Of a stretch of 21,905 bases of DNA, positions 1 to 8,800 are shown piece after piece (the stretch's first letter is position 1; each line of letters starts with the position of its first letter). Origin of the DNA: Sva-07 sp964592115. Lineage in GTDB: Bacteria; Actinomycetota; Acidimicrobiia; Acidimicrobiales; Ilumatobacteraceae. The notes beneath the pieces are model-generated. The model searched no databases, was not told where the DNA came from, and saw only the letters and a list, made by a program, of their open reading frames with translations. A program made the position numbers and the translations under genes. Location of the stretch: assembly GCA_964592115.1 (NCBI GenBank), contig CAZQCP010000039.1, positions 1 to 21,905 of the forward strand, given 5' to 3'.

Positions 1-1077
1 ATCGACGAGCTCGACGCGCTCGGCCGCGCGCGCGTGCAGAGTCCGATGGGCTCGCACGACGAGCGCGAGCAGACGCTCAACCAGCTGCTCGCCGAGATGG
101 ACGGCTTCGAGACGTCGGAGGGCGTCGTCGTCATGGCGGCCACCAACCGCCCCGACATCCTCGACCCCGCGCTGCTGCGCCCCGGTCGCTTCGACCGCCA
201 GATCGTCGTGCCGCTCCCCGAATCCGGCGAGCGTCAGGCGATCCTCGAGGTTCACGCCCGCGACAAGCGCATCGGGCCCGACGTCGACATGGAGACCATG
301 GCCCAGGCCACGCCGGGCATGTCCGGGGCCGATCTGTCCAACCTCGTCAACGAAGCGGCGCTCGTCGCGGTGCGCCGCGGCTCCAAGCAGATCGAGCGCA
401 TCGACTTCGAGAACGCCCGCGACCGCGTCGTGCTCGGCGCCCAGCGCGAGTCGATGATCCTCTCCGCCGAGGAGAAGCGGGCCACCGCGTACCACGAAGG
501 CGGCCACGCGCTGCTGGCGACCGTGCTCCCCCACGGCGACCCGTTGCACAAGGTCACGATCCTGCCGCGGGGCATGGCGCTCGGCGTCACGTGGTCGCTC
601 CCCCAGGAGCGTCACACCTACTCCAAGGAGTACTTCGAAGACACGATCTGCAAGGCGATGGGCGGCCGCGTCGCCGAGATGCTCATCTTCGGGCACCTCA
701 ACTCCGGAGCTGCCAACGATCTCGAACAGGCCACCGGCATCGCACGGCGGATGGTCCGCGAGTGGGGCATGTCCGAGCGTGTCGGTCCGATGGCGTGGAG
801 CAGCCAGCAGGCGGTGTTCCTCGGTGAGGACCTCATGTCGAGTCAGCGCGAGTACTCCGACGACACGGCCAAGCTGCTCGACGAGGAGATCGCCCGGATC
901 CTCACCACGCAAGAGACGCGGGCCCGCGAGACCCTCTCGCGCCATCGCCGCGGTCTCGAGCTCATCGCCGAGGCGCTGCTCGAACAGGAGACGATCGACG
1001 GCCCCGAAGTCGCCCGCCTCATCCAGCAAGGCATGGCCGAGTCGGGCCAGCCCACCGCCAACATCTCCGCCAGCTGA
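1..1077 (+). CDS. ftsH: ATP-dependent zinc metalloprotease FtsH (5' end outside window)
   Basis: Membrane-bound AAA+ protease that unfolds and degrades membrane and short-lived cytosolic proteins. The reading frame is open from base 1, so the N-terminal membrane anchor and Walker A are missing. Visible in order: Walker B (IDELDALGR, nt 1-27); the second region of homology with its arginine fingers (ATNRPDILDPALLRPGRFDR, about nt 139-198); the AAA lid; and the M41 peptidase domain with zinc motif HEGGH at nt 493-507 and the distal Asp ligand in NDLEQAT (Asp codon 718-720). Most FtsH proteins have HEAGH, so the Gly at the third position is a mild variant that leaves the two His and the Glu intact. 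The C-terminal tail is short and ends with TGA at 1075-1077. No clear terminator follows. Identification is very secure. Confidence 0.95.
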   Translation: MDELDALGRARVQSPMGSHDEREQTLNQLLAEMDGFETSEGVVVMAATNRPDILDPALLRPGRFDRQIVVPLPESGERQAILEVHARDKRIGPDVDMETMAQATPGMSGADLSNLVNEAALVAVRRGSKQIERIDFENARDRVVLGAQRESMILSAEEKRATAYHEGGHALLATVLPHGDPLHKVTILPRGMALGVTWSLPQERHTYSKEYFEDTICKAMGGRVAEMLIFGHLNSGAANDLEQATGIARRMVREWGMSERVGPMAWSSQQAVFLGEDLMSSQREYSDDTAKLLDEEIARILTTQETRARETLSRHRRGLELIAEALLEQETIDGPEVARLIQQGMAESGQPTANISAS

Positions 1078-1234
1078 CGCCGCCCGTCCTGCCGCGCCGG
1101 CACGCTTGCCGACGAGTTCAGAGGCTGTCGTCACTCGTGGCGGAAGCCGGCACCGATCCCGACACGCTCGTAACCCGGCGGGATGCGTCGCGGCGGGGAC
1201 TCGCCCTCAGCCGAGCCCGTCCCCTTTCATCGCG

Positions 1235-1315
1235 TCCTGGGCTTCCAAGCCGCTCAGGTCCGGCCACTTCATCCTCACCGACCCCGAAGGGCACGTGCAC
1301 CAGAGATCCACCTAG
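1235..1315 (+). pseudogene. C-terminal remnant of a DUF222/HNH (13E12-type) gene
   Basis: The translation KPLRSGHFILTDPEGHVHQ followed by a TAG at 1313-1315 matches the end of the intact DUF222/HNH protein encoded at 2707-3927 (KPLGAGHFILTDPDGNVHQ). At the DNA level 51 of 57 bases agree between 1247-1303 and 3811-3867, with a 28-base identical core. Upstream of the Trp codon near 1238 the resemblance stops abruptly and no HNH motif is present. This is therefore a truncated relic of a second family member, not a working gene. Whether it arose by local duplication or from an independent related copy cannot be decided here. Confidence 0.75.
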
Positions 1316-1489
1316 CCATCCGGAGTCGAGGCATACACAGCAACCGGCGGGTACTTGGGGAAAGGACGCAACCCCACAAACGCGCTGACGTCAGTACTGG
1401 CGGCGCCGGCGCTCACGCGTCTGCGACGATCCGAACCTCACTACTGGCTTCGCGGTACCCGGCCCGTCGGCGACGATGCGCCGGCGACA

Positions 1490-1515
1490 CAATCTGATGC
1501 GGACACATCAGATTG
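1490..1515. repeat. 10-bp perfect inverted repeat with 6-nt loop
   Basis: CAATCTGATG at 1490-1499 is mirrored by CATCAGATTG at 1506-1515 around the loop CGGACA. It is AT-rich compared with its surroundings. There is no T-tract on either side, so it is not a standard intrinsic terminator. It lies just beyond the 3' end of a small minus-strand ORF in the decayed region. It could be a REP-like hairpin or a transposon-end relic. Confidence 0.7.
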
Positions 1516-1555
1516 CACGCCCGCTCTCCGTTCACCAGCGGCGGCTCGACCAGTG

Positions 1556-1714
1556 CTATCCACCGTTCTGCCGACTCAACCTTGGAGATGGCCGTGAGCG
1601 AGCCAACGGGCACCTTGCAGTCTCTCCGAGTACCGAGACGCAGACCAGCGTCGCGAGCGCCGCTGCCCTCACGATCTTCACTTTGCGCTCTCCAATCGGC
1701 CCTCGCCCACTCAT
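1556..1714 (-). CDS. Small ORF with signal-peptide-like N-terminus, possibly truncated
   Basis: A 52-codon frame whose ATG (1714-1712) overlaps the TGA of the upstream hypothetical gene (1713-1711) in an ATGA arrangement typical of translational coupling. Residues 11-30 read as a basic start followed by a hydrophobic stretch (KVKIVRAAALATLVCVSVLG), resembling a signal peptide or single membrane span. The rest is Arg/Pro-rich and ends at TAG 1558-1556, so it looks like the front of a secreted protein that has lost its frame. No family recognised. It may equally be a fossil, as the surrounding DNA is decayed. Confidence 0.3.
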   Translation of the reverse strand: MSGRGPIGERKVKIVRAAALATLVCVSVLGETARCPLARSRPSPRLSRQNGG

Positions 1715-2280
1715 GGCGTCCCGCTCAGGCTTGGGTCCATCACTGCGGTGTCGCGCCCCGGATACGCGTCCAACTCGAGATCGACCTCGCCGTCGAGGGT
1801 GGTAGCGAGCAGCGCGACCGGCGGGTTGTCAGCAACGAACGCGAACGCGGCGAATGCTCCGACGTCGGTGCCGACAGCGGGGGCGCTGATGCGCTCGCCA
1901 TCTTCGAGGACTGCCGTGATCCCGTCGAACTCTCTCGGGGACCAGACGACGATCGACGAAACGGGGAACCCTCCGTAGGCGACGATCTGGGGCCGACCGA
2001 GGTCCTCCCACATCCCGCCGCACGCTTGCGAGACGCCGGGCTTCTCGAGGCAGAACGCTGGGCCGAACGGGGTGATCGCCGTGCGCACCGTGACCTTGAA
2101 TGTCCCGCCATGCGGCATCTCGATGCTCTCGTCGCTCGCGATGACCGTCTCCGGGCCAGCCATCGCTGCTTCGGCCAACGCCCTCAGCTCGGCGGGGACA
2201 GCCTCGATCGCCTCGTCCGGCAGAGGTGAATTGATCTCCTCGGCGAGTACCTCGACGGGGCTGTCGGTCACCGATGGCAA
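1711..2280 (-). CDS. Hypothetical protein, probably an N-terminally truncated exported protein
   Basis: An open frame of about 189 codons with balanced amino-acid composition, unlike the Arg/Pro-rich shadows around it. I do not recognise a family. It has two Cys residues (about 77 and 87 from the nominal start), several beta-strand-like stretches and no membrane segment. The nominal start at 2280 is a TTG with no ribosome binding site. The frame stays open further upstream through an Ala/Pro/Ser-rich stretch (PAASAPADSLP) that resembles the linker after a lipoprotein signal. Just upstream lie remains of an ECF sigma gene. I infer that a deletion removed the sigma factor's region 4 and this gene's 5' end together. 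The TGA overlaps the ATG of the next small ORF. It may be a non-expressed relic. Confidence 0.45.
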   Translation of the reverse strand: MPSVTDSPVEVLAEEINSPLPDEAIEAVPAELRALAEAAMAGPETVIASDESIEMPHGGTFKVTVRTAITPFGPAFCLEKPGVSQACGGMWEDLGRPQIVAYGGFPVSSIVVWSPREFDGITAVLEDGERISAPAVGTDVGAFAAFAFVADNPPVALLATTLDGEVDLELDAYPGRDTAVMDPSLSGTP

Positions 2281-2600
2281 CGAATCGGCCGGAGCCGACG
2301 CGGCAGGACGACGGCAGTGCGTTGATCGATCGGCAGCTTGGCGATGACATCGAGCACGTCGGCACTCGGCCCGGGCACCACCCCCGTCTCGCCGGCGATC
2401 ATCAATCCGTAGCGGCGTTACTCACGTTGGCGTCTGCGCGTCCGCTGGTACACGGCGTTGAGGATCGAGTGCCGGAGGTAGGCGCGGGGCGCGTCGACAC
2501 GGTCGAACACCTGATACAGCGCGGTGAACGCGTCGTGGGCGACATCTTCGGCAGCCGCCCGATCGAACTTCAGCAGCCATGCGTCGTGGGCTCCACATCT
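2268..2600 (-). pseudogene. Degenerate ECF (group 4) sigma factor
   Basis: One reading frame carries region 2 residues (FDRAAAEDVAHDAFTALY, then DAPRAYLRHSILNAVYQRTR), which match the core-binding and -10-recognition helices of actinobacterial ECF sigma factors. An in-frame TAA at 2420-2418 interrupts it. The same frame then continues through a linker and the start of region 4 (DVLDVIAKLPIDQRTAVVL) until about 2304, after which the helix-turn-helix is gone and unrelated codons run to TGA at 2270-2268. Upstream, TAG at 2603-2601 closes the frame with no start codon and no N-terminal residues. So the gene lacks its start, has an internal stop and has lost the DNA-binding end. It cannot encode a working sigma factor. 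Confidence 0.75.
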
Positions 2601-2706
2601 CTACAGATGCCACCGAACCGCGAAACACTGCAACATTCTCGAGATTTCTGGTCGATCCGGTCGCCGACCGCCTAACCCTGTAACACCCCCTCGTCAGAAT
2701 GGGGGC
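2601..2706. other. Leader of the DUF222/HNH gene
   Basis: Contains TGTAACACCCCC-like sequence ahead of the HNH gene and a CCCCC/GGGGG pair (2686-2690, 2701-2705) just before its ATG. No classical ribosome binding site at normal spacing and no convincing -10/-35 pair. Confidence 0.3.
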
Positions 2707-3927
2707 ATGAAGTCGATCAGCGCGACAACCGGGGCGGCGTGCGCAACGCCGCGCCCTGGGCTGTCGACGCTCGACGACGTCGATGCTGCGACGGTGGCGA
2801 TGCGCCGAGCCCGGGCAACACAGCTCGATCGGGTGCACACCGTCGTCGACAGCGGCCGTTGGCACATCCACGGTTTCCGCTCGCCGCACGCCTGGCTCAC
2901 GGTCACCAGCGGCGAGTCTCCGGGAGCGTGCACGATCACGCTGCACCTCGCCGAGCGCATCCAACACATGCCCATCGCCCGCGACCGCTTCGCCCGCGGC
3001 GTGTTGGCCGAGTCGGCACTGCGGCTGCTCGCCGACGCCTGGCACACCGACATCGCCGACACCTTCGCCCGCGACGAGCAGATGCTCGTCGGCTGGGCGC
3101 TGAACCTCCCCCACCGCGACTTCAAGCTCGTCCTCAACACGTGGCGCATGCACGCCGACCCCGACGGCGCCGAACGCACCGATCAGGAGCGCTTCGACTC
3201 GCGCAAGCTGCACCTGTCCGAACTGCTCGACGGCATGGGCCGCCTCGACGGGCTCCTCGACCCCGAAGGCATGAAGATCGTCCGCGAAGCCATCCGCCAC
3301 CTGTCGCAGAAGTGCGACGGCGACGAACGAACCGCAGAACAGCGCCGCGCCGACGCCCTCGTCGCGATGGCCAAACAGGCGCTCGCCAACGCCACCCCCG
3401 TCCCCGGAAAGAAGCGCAACCGCCCCAAGATCGTGGCCACCATCAGCTACACCGATCTCGTCAACACCACCGGCGGCGGCCTGCTCGACACCAACACAGG
3501 CCCGATCACACTCACCCCCGAAGCGGTGCGCCGCCTCGCCTGCGATGCCGGCATCCACCGCCTCGTCACCGGCCCCGGCGGCACGATCCTCGACTACGGC
3601 CGCACCACCCGCACCGTCTCCGACGCCCAGTTCGACGCGCTGACCATCCGCGACCACGGCTGTCGCATCCTCGGCTGCCCGGCTCCACCCGGCGCCTGCG
3701 ATGCACACCACAGCATCCACTGGACCGACCACGGGAACACCGACCTCGACGATCTGGTCCTCGTGTGCTGGTACCACCACCACTGGCTCCACGAGCAGCA
3801 CTGGAGTATCAAGCCCCTCGGGGCCGGCCACTTCATCCTCACCGACCCCGACGGGAACGTGCACCAACTCCGACCACCGATGATCGGCCTCGCGTTGCCC
3901 GAACCCGCACCGACCCTGTTCGCCTGA
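2707..3927 (+). CDS. DUF222 / HNH endonuclease, 13E12 repeat family
   Basis: A 406-residue protein with the layout of the actinobacterial 13E12 repeat family: an alpha-helical DUF222 region (about residues 30-290) followed by a zinc-supported HNH nuclease fold. Visible HNH elements are Cys319 and Cys324, the AHH pair (His334-His335), Cys354 and the HHHWLHE stretch (357-363). The family usually has DNLVLLC before the last Cys; here it is DDLVLVC, so the Asn of HNH is Asp349. ATG 2707 was chosen because homology-like sequence begins there, although the frame is open further upstream. These genes occur in many copies in actinobacterial genomes; their role is unclear and a homing or repeat-associated function is often suspected. 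The gene ends 3 bp from the convergent thioredoxin-like gene. A related fragment sits at 1235-1315. Confidence 0.88.
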   Translation: MKSISATTGAACATPRPGLSTLDDVDAATVAMRRARATQLDRVHTVVDSGRWHIHGFRSPHAWLTVTSGESPGACTITLHLAERIQHMPIARDRFARGVLAESALRLLADAWHTDIADTFARDEQMLVGWALNLPHRDFKLVLNTWRMHADPDGAERTDQERFDSRKLHLSELLDGMGRLDGLLDPEGMKIVREAIRHLSQKCDGDERTAEQRRADALVAMAKQALANATPVPGKKRNRPKIVATISYTDLVNTTGGGLLDTNTGPITLTPEAVRRLACDAGIHRLVTGPGGTILDYGRTTRTVSDAQFDALTIRDHGCRILGCPAPPGACDAHHSIHWTDHGNTDLDDLVLVCWYHHHWLHEQHWSIKPLGAGHFILTDPDGNVHQLRPPMIGLALPEPAPTLFA

Positions 3928-3930
3928 CCG

Positions 3931-4374
3931 TCAGTGGGTGCACGAGCGGGGAGTCGAACCCGGAGCGCGGGCTTCGGCGACGGCGGCCCACAGATCGGTT
4001 GCCGTGACCGGACCGAGGAACGACGCCACGACCACGCCGCGGGAGTCGGCGATCAGCGTGGTCGGAACCGCTTCGATCGAGTAGCGGTCGTGGAGCCCAC
4101 GCTCGGCCTCGTAGCCGACGTCCGCCACGGCAACGTCGGCACTCGCCAAGACCTCCGACTTGGCCACGACCGAGCGGCAGACGTCGCACGAGGCCGACGA
4201 GAACACCACCACGAGCCACGGGGCATCCGGGCGCGGGAACGACGACCGGTCGAGCTGGGTCGGCACCGCGAACCGTCGCTGGGTCGGCGGATCAACCTGG
4301 CGTCGCCGGCGCACGACGACGGCGACGACGGCGACCACGAGGACGATCGCGGCGGCGACGAGCAGGCGCTCCAT
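3931..4374 (-). CDS. Membrane-anchored thioredoxin-like protein
   Basis: 147 residues: an N-terminal membrane span (about 4-21) followed by RRRR (stop-transfer-like), then a short thioredoxin fold. The redox motif is CDVC at residues 63-66 and the cis-Pro motif is VPT at 103-105, both in the expected order. The Arg cluster after the span favours a cytoplasmic thioredoxin domain by the positive-inside rule, but an uncleaved signal anchor in the other direction is possible. It is the last gene of a minus-strand operon, 16 bp after the DUF5719-like gene and downstream of the large GT2 protein, so it may serve disulfide chemistry of exported envelope proteins. The C-terminal end is low-complexity. 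Confidence 0.75.
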   Translation of the reverse strand: MERLLVAAAIVLVVAVVAVVVRRRRQVDPPTQRRFAVPTQLDRSSFPRPDAPWLVVVFSSASCDVCRSVVAKSEVLASADVAVADVGYEAERGLHDRYSIEAVPTTLIADSRGVVVASFLGPVTATDLWAAVAEARAPGSTPRSCTH

Positions 4375-4390
4375 GACACCCTGAGCGTAC

Positions 4391-5851
4391 TCAGCCTGCC
4401 GACGGCAGGGCCCAGGAGTTGGAGCGACCGGCGAGGTTGCCGCCCCGCGACAACGACCGCTCGACGAACACGCGGTTCGTCGTGTCGATGATCAGCTCAC
4501 GACCGATCACCTCGGGGTCGGTCAGGTCGATCGTGCGCACCGCCCCAGGGGCGATCGTCAACTCGGCCAACGACTCGACCGGAGTGGGGCCTGCTGGGCC
4601 GACGGCCTGGATCGTGATCGAACCTTCAACGTTGTCCACGTTGTAGATCACCAACGCCTCCTCCGTGGCAACGGCCGCGCCGATGCCGACATGCCAACGC
4701 GTGGCGACGTAGCCGTCGGTCCGCGGCGGGGCGCCGAGCACGACCGTCGTCGCCACCGACTCCCCCGCCGGGCGCGTCAACACGCGCTCGACGACGATCG
4801 ACGGCTCGGCGAGCGTCGAGAACACCACGGAGTGACGCCCGTCGGGCAACTCGCCGACGTCGTCGACCGCCGCCGGATCGAACACGACGACCTCACGCGC
4901 CGGCACCTCGATCGACGCGAGGTCGGTGAACCCGGAATCGAGCGGCAGCCCGAGGAACACGACGTCGACCTCGACACCATCGTCGGTCGGGTTGTACACC
5001 GCGAACGTCTCGCTGATCCCTGGGCCGGCCTCTCCGTCGGCGAACCAGAACTGCTCGCGCAGCGCGGGAGCGGCGAGGGCGACGCCGTAACCGAGTCGAC
5101 CGCCCCCGGTGTAGTGCTGGGCACGACCGACCACGAGACGGCCGAACCGCGAGCTGATCTTCACCGCGATCACCGGTTCGTCGCGGGCGGCGAGGCCGCC
5201 TTCGCCAAGGGCGATCGTGCGCACCGTTTGCGGTTCGATCGTGAATCCCGTGTACGCCGCCGGTCGCGACTCGCCCGACTCGGTGGCGAACGTCAAGTCG
5301 ACGCTCACCGGGTCGTCGTACGGGTTGGTGAGGATCAGCGTCTCGGTCGATCCGTCGACGGTGAATCCGTCGGCGAAGTACCACTCGGTCGACGTGGCGT
5401 TGCTGCACGGCGCGACCGAGTTGCCTGCCGGGTGGAACGCCTGCTGCTCGACGAACCCGCGCCCGCCATCGATCTCGACGATCACGCTGGCGAACGAGGT
5501 GGTGACGTAGGCATCGACGTCGATGATCGAACGCGACCACGGGGCGACCGCCACCGAGGCACTGTGGGCGAGGCCGTCGGGGGTGAGGATGCTGAAGTGC
5601 CCGACGAGCTCGTCGTCGTCACGGTTGGCGATCACGACCTCGCCGCCGACGCCGTCCTCGCCGGTCGCCGGAACGCCGGGGCAGAACCAGCTGCCTGTCA
5701 GCGAGGTCTGCTCGTTGACCGCCGGCATCCACGCTCCCGCCGGGGTGGCGAAGAAGGCGTCGGGTCGCTCCGGCGTGTCGCGCCCCACCGCGACGATCGC
5801 CGCGAAGGCGGCAACGATCACGACGAAGGCCACGATGCCACGGCGGATCAT
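4391..5851 (-). CDS. DUF5719-like exported protein
   Basis: 486 residues with a signal anchor (about 4-22, IVAFVVIVAAFAAIVAV) followed by repeated beta-rich modules of the type FADG...LILTNPYDDPVSVDLTF and FADGEAGPGISETFAVYNPTDD. These look like tandem immunoglobulin-like or beta-propeller-like units facing outside the membrane. In actinobacteria DUF5719 proteins are commonly encoded right after a large GT2 glycosyltransferase, as here; the family name is my recognition from composition and context. The start ATG at 5851 overlaps the TGA of the GT2 gene (ATGA, 5848-5851), so the two are translationally coupled. Function is unknown; a scaffold or chaperone role for glycan assembly outside the cell is a guess. 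Confidence 0.75.
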   Translation of the reverse strand: MIRRGIVAFVVIVAAFAAIVAVGRDTPERPDAFFATPAGAWMPAVNEQTSLTGSWFCPGVPATGEDGVGGEVVIANRDDDELVGHFSILTPDGLAHSASVAVAPWSRSIIDVDAYVTTSFASVIVEIDGGRGFVEQQAFHPAGNSVAPCSNATSTEWYFADGFTVDGSTETLILTNPYDDPVSVDLTFATESGESRPAAYTGFTIEPQTVRTIALGEGGLAARDEPVIAVKISSRFGRLVVGRAQHYTGGGRLGYGVALAAPALREQFWFADGEAGPGISETFAVYNPTDDGVEVDVVFLGLPLDSGFTDLASIEVPAREVVVFDPAAVDDVGELPDGRHSVVFSTLAEPSIVVERVLTRPAGESVATTVVLGAPPRTDGYVATRWHVGIGAAVATEEALVIYNVDNVEGSITIQAVGPAGPTPVESLAELTIAPGAVRTIDLTDPEVIGRELIIDTTNRVFVERSLSRGGNLAGRSNSWALPSAG

Positions 5852-8800
5852 GACTCGACCTCCGGAGCATCGGGATCGTCACTCGTCCACGTCAAGCCGG
5901 GGTCGGGCGGGATGGCGACGTGATCGAGGGTCAGGTCGATCACCGCGTCGTCGTCGACGAGCAGCGCCGATCGTCGGCTGACCGGCACGCGGACGCGACC
6001 GGCGACGAGCAGGGCCGCCGCCCACAACACGACGCTGAAGAGCACCCAGAGGAACCGGCTCGCCGGCGAGTCGTAGATGAGCTCGCCGGTACCGGCCGAC
6101 GGCACATCCCACCCGGTCGTCTCTCCGAACGCCGGGCGCGATTCGAGCGGTTCACCGTCGACCGACAGCGTCCAGTTGTCGTCGATCGGTACCGCCATCG
6201 CCACCACGCCAGGTTGTACGGCGTCGATCGCCGCCGACAGCTGGTCGGCGCCGATGAACAGGGGCTCGGCGGCGGACAGGTCGGCACGCACCAACACCTC
6301 GATGCCGGCGGAGCCACTCGCCTCCGCCGTGGCCCCCTGCAACATCGCCACCGTCGGCAACCACGCCCGGTTCTCGAAGACCTCGAGCGCCGGCGTGTCC
6401 GGGATCGTCCCGACGAGATCGAGCTGGGATCCGAGCGACTCGACGAGGCCGGTGGCGAGCGGGAGCGGATCGTCCACCGTCGACACGACCTCGTCGAACT
6501 CGGGGATCACGATGTAGCGGATGCCCAGCGGCGCCAACAGCCGCCCAGCGCGCAACGTGGAACCAGAGGCGATCTGGTCGAGGGCGGTCGTGACGAGGTC
6601 GGCGGCCCCATTCGGCGGCGCCATCCAGCGGTCCTTGGCGTCGAACGGCCCGTCGTCGACGATCGCCCACGAGACCCCATCGCGGTACTCGGTCGCGGGA
6701 ACGGGGAGCATCCGGGCGTCGCCGAGCAGGAGCACGTTGTAGTCGCCGGACGCGTTCGATGGCAGCACCCCGTCGATCAGTGTCACGAGCGGCGACCGCG
6801 GCGCCCCGAAACCTCCGTCGGCGAGCGCCGCGACGCCAGGGATCATGCCGGCACCGACGGCGATGCTGGCGACGATGCCGAGTGGCTGGCGCCAACCGAA
6901 CGAGCCGCCGCGCACGTCGAGGTCGAACGCCGCCATCGCCGATGCCGCGGTGAGCGCCACGCCGAGCGCGACCGGCACGAGCACGACCCCCGGCTCGGGC
7001 ATGGACAACGGCAGCGACCCCCGGTCGGCCAACACGGCGAGTGCCCCGAAAGCGACCACGAGCAGCCCGCCGCGCACGGCCCACGTGAGGCGCCACGAGC
7101 GAGCGAGCAGCAGCGCGACGAGCACCGGCAGGTACCAGGCGATCGACAGGGGTGCGAGCGCGGTGCCGGCGATGTCGAACGATGCGATCGCGCCCAGTCC
7201 ACGTCCCTGCTCCCCCATCGGAGCCGCGCCGACGAGGTCGCTCCAGCTCCACGAGAACACCCACGGGACGTTCAACACGAGCGCCACGGCTGCAGCGACC
7301 AACCCGCTCGCCGCGCTCCATGCCGCGACCCGCCAGGAAGCGAACGCCAGCAGCGTGCCGAGAGCGAACACGACCACGACGCCGACCGCCACGGGGACCA
7401 CGACGGGTGCGAAGCCGGCGGCGACCCCCAAGGCGACGCCGGCGATCAGCGTTCGTCGTGCACGCTCCCCGAGGTCGAGCGGAACGATCCCGTCCGTGAG
7501 GTCGAGCTCGGCGGTCGACGGATCGGCTGTTTCGATCCCGGCCGCCCGCCGGACCAGGTGAACGACCCAGGGAATGGTGGCGTACACGACCAGCACCGTC
7601 AGGCGTCCCGCCGACATCGAGCCGGCCACGAGCGGACTCGCCGCGTAGACGACGAGCGCGGCCAACCGGGCGCGCGTCGATGGGAACACCGCGGTCACCC
7701 GCCAGGTTCCGGCGACGCCGACCACGACCAACCCGAGCACGAGCACGGTCTGCAAGAGACCCATGTGGAACAACGTCAGCACCGACCCGAACGCCAGCGC
7801 CGCCCACCCAGGTGGGTTGGCCGACGTCGCGCCGATCCCGTTCGGGTTCCAGCCCGACAAGAACGTCCGCAACAGATCGGCCGGGCTCGCCGGGAACGTG
7901 AGGAACTCGCCGACCGGCGGGACCCCGTGGTCGATGAACGAGCGCCCACCCACCAACACGCCGGCGATCACGGCGAGCCAGGCGAAGACAGGGGTGGTCG
8001 CGCTCTGACGCCACCGGCGGACCTGGACGTCCTGGGCGACGTAGGTCGCCGTGTCGTGGCTGCGCAGGTAGGAGTTGAGGCGGGCGCTCCCGCGCTCTTG
8101 CAGGCTGTACACCTCACGCTCGGGCACCCGGCGGATCGGGTGCACGTGCCGTCGTCGAGCGAGCAACGCCGGCGTGCGCGGCACGAGACCGACGAGCGCT
8201 CGCAGCGAGTTCCAGGCCTCGGCGAACCGCCCGGTGAAGATGCCGACGACCAGCTCGACCAGCGTCAGCAGCACCAACTCGACGGACCGACCCGGCAGGC
8301 GGGCCCCACCGGTCAACGTCGCGACGGCACGCATGCGATGGCGTGCCCGGCGCGCGCCGTGGCCGAGATCCGGGCGTCGCTCGGCGAGCGCTTGCATGTG
8401 CCGCACGCGGGCAGCCGGGGCAACGACCACGCGTGCTCCGCTGTGGTGGATGCGCCAGCACAGTTCGACGTCTTCGCCGTAGAAGTCGATCGCGGTGTCG
8501 AAGCCGCCGAGTGCACGGAACAGGTCGGCGCGCACGAGCATGAACGCCGACGGCACGACGAACACGTCGCGCACCCCGTCGTGTTGCTCCTGGTCGACCT
8601 CGCCCGGTTCGACGACCGGGGCGATCTCGCCGAAGCGATCGAGGCCAAGACCGACCGACTGCAACACGTTGGGCGCGTCCCACTCGACGAACTTCGGGCC
8701 GACGGCGCCAGCGTTGGAACGGTAGAGCTCCTCGACCATCGCCCGCAATGCACCCGGGTCCGGTGCGACGTCGTCGTGGGCGATCAGGAAGAGACCTTGA

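Larger units (their letters stand above)
1078..1555. other. Gene-poor decayed stretch between ftsH and the minus-strand hypothetical genes
   Basis: No convincing intact gene. It holds a C-terminal fragment of a DUF222/HNH gene (1235-1315) and a 10-bp perfect inverted repeat (1490-1515). A perfect 10-bp palindrome CTGACGTCAG lies at 1385-1394. The remaining open frames are arginine/proline-rich shadows without recognisable domains. Confidence 0.6.

Noticed and set aside
1385..1394. Perfect palindrome CTGACGTCAG as an operator
   Set aside because: Isolated 10-bp palindrome in decayed DNA with no promoter or gene start next to it.
1413..1613. 66-codon minus-strand frame as the shifted continuation of the small secreted ORF
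   Set aside because: No recognisable domain and no clear frameshift point; it remains only a weak hint that the small ORF is truncated.
2699..2710. Three-codon upstream ORF (ATG GGG GCA TGA) overlapping the ATG of the DUF222/HNH gene
   Set aside because: Too short to be distinguished from chance, and no promoter places a transcript start there.
3936..3965. Minus-strand stretch resembling a tRNA T-arm and acceptor end (GGGTTCGACTCCC followed by a 7-nt stem-like piece)
   Set aside because: No D-arm, anticodon arm or matching acceptor strand nearby; it lies in the C-terminal codons of the thioredoxin-like gene. An integration-site relic is possible, but nothing else supports it.
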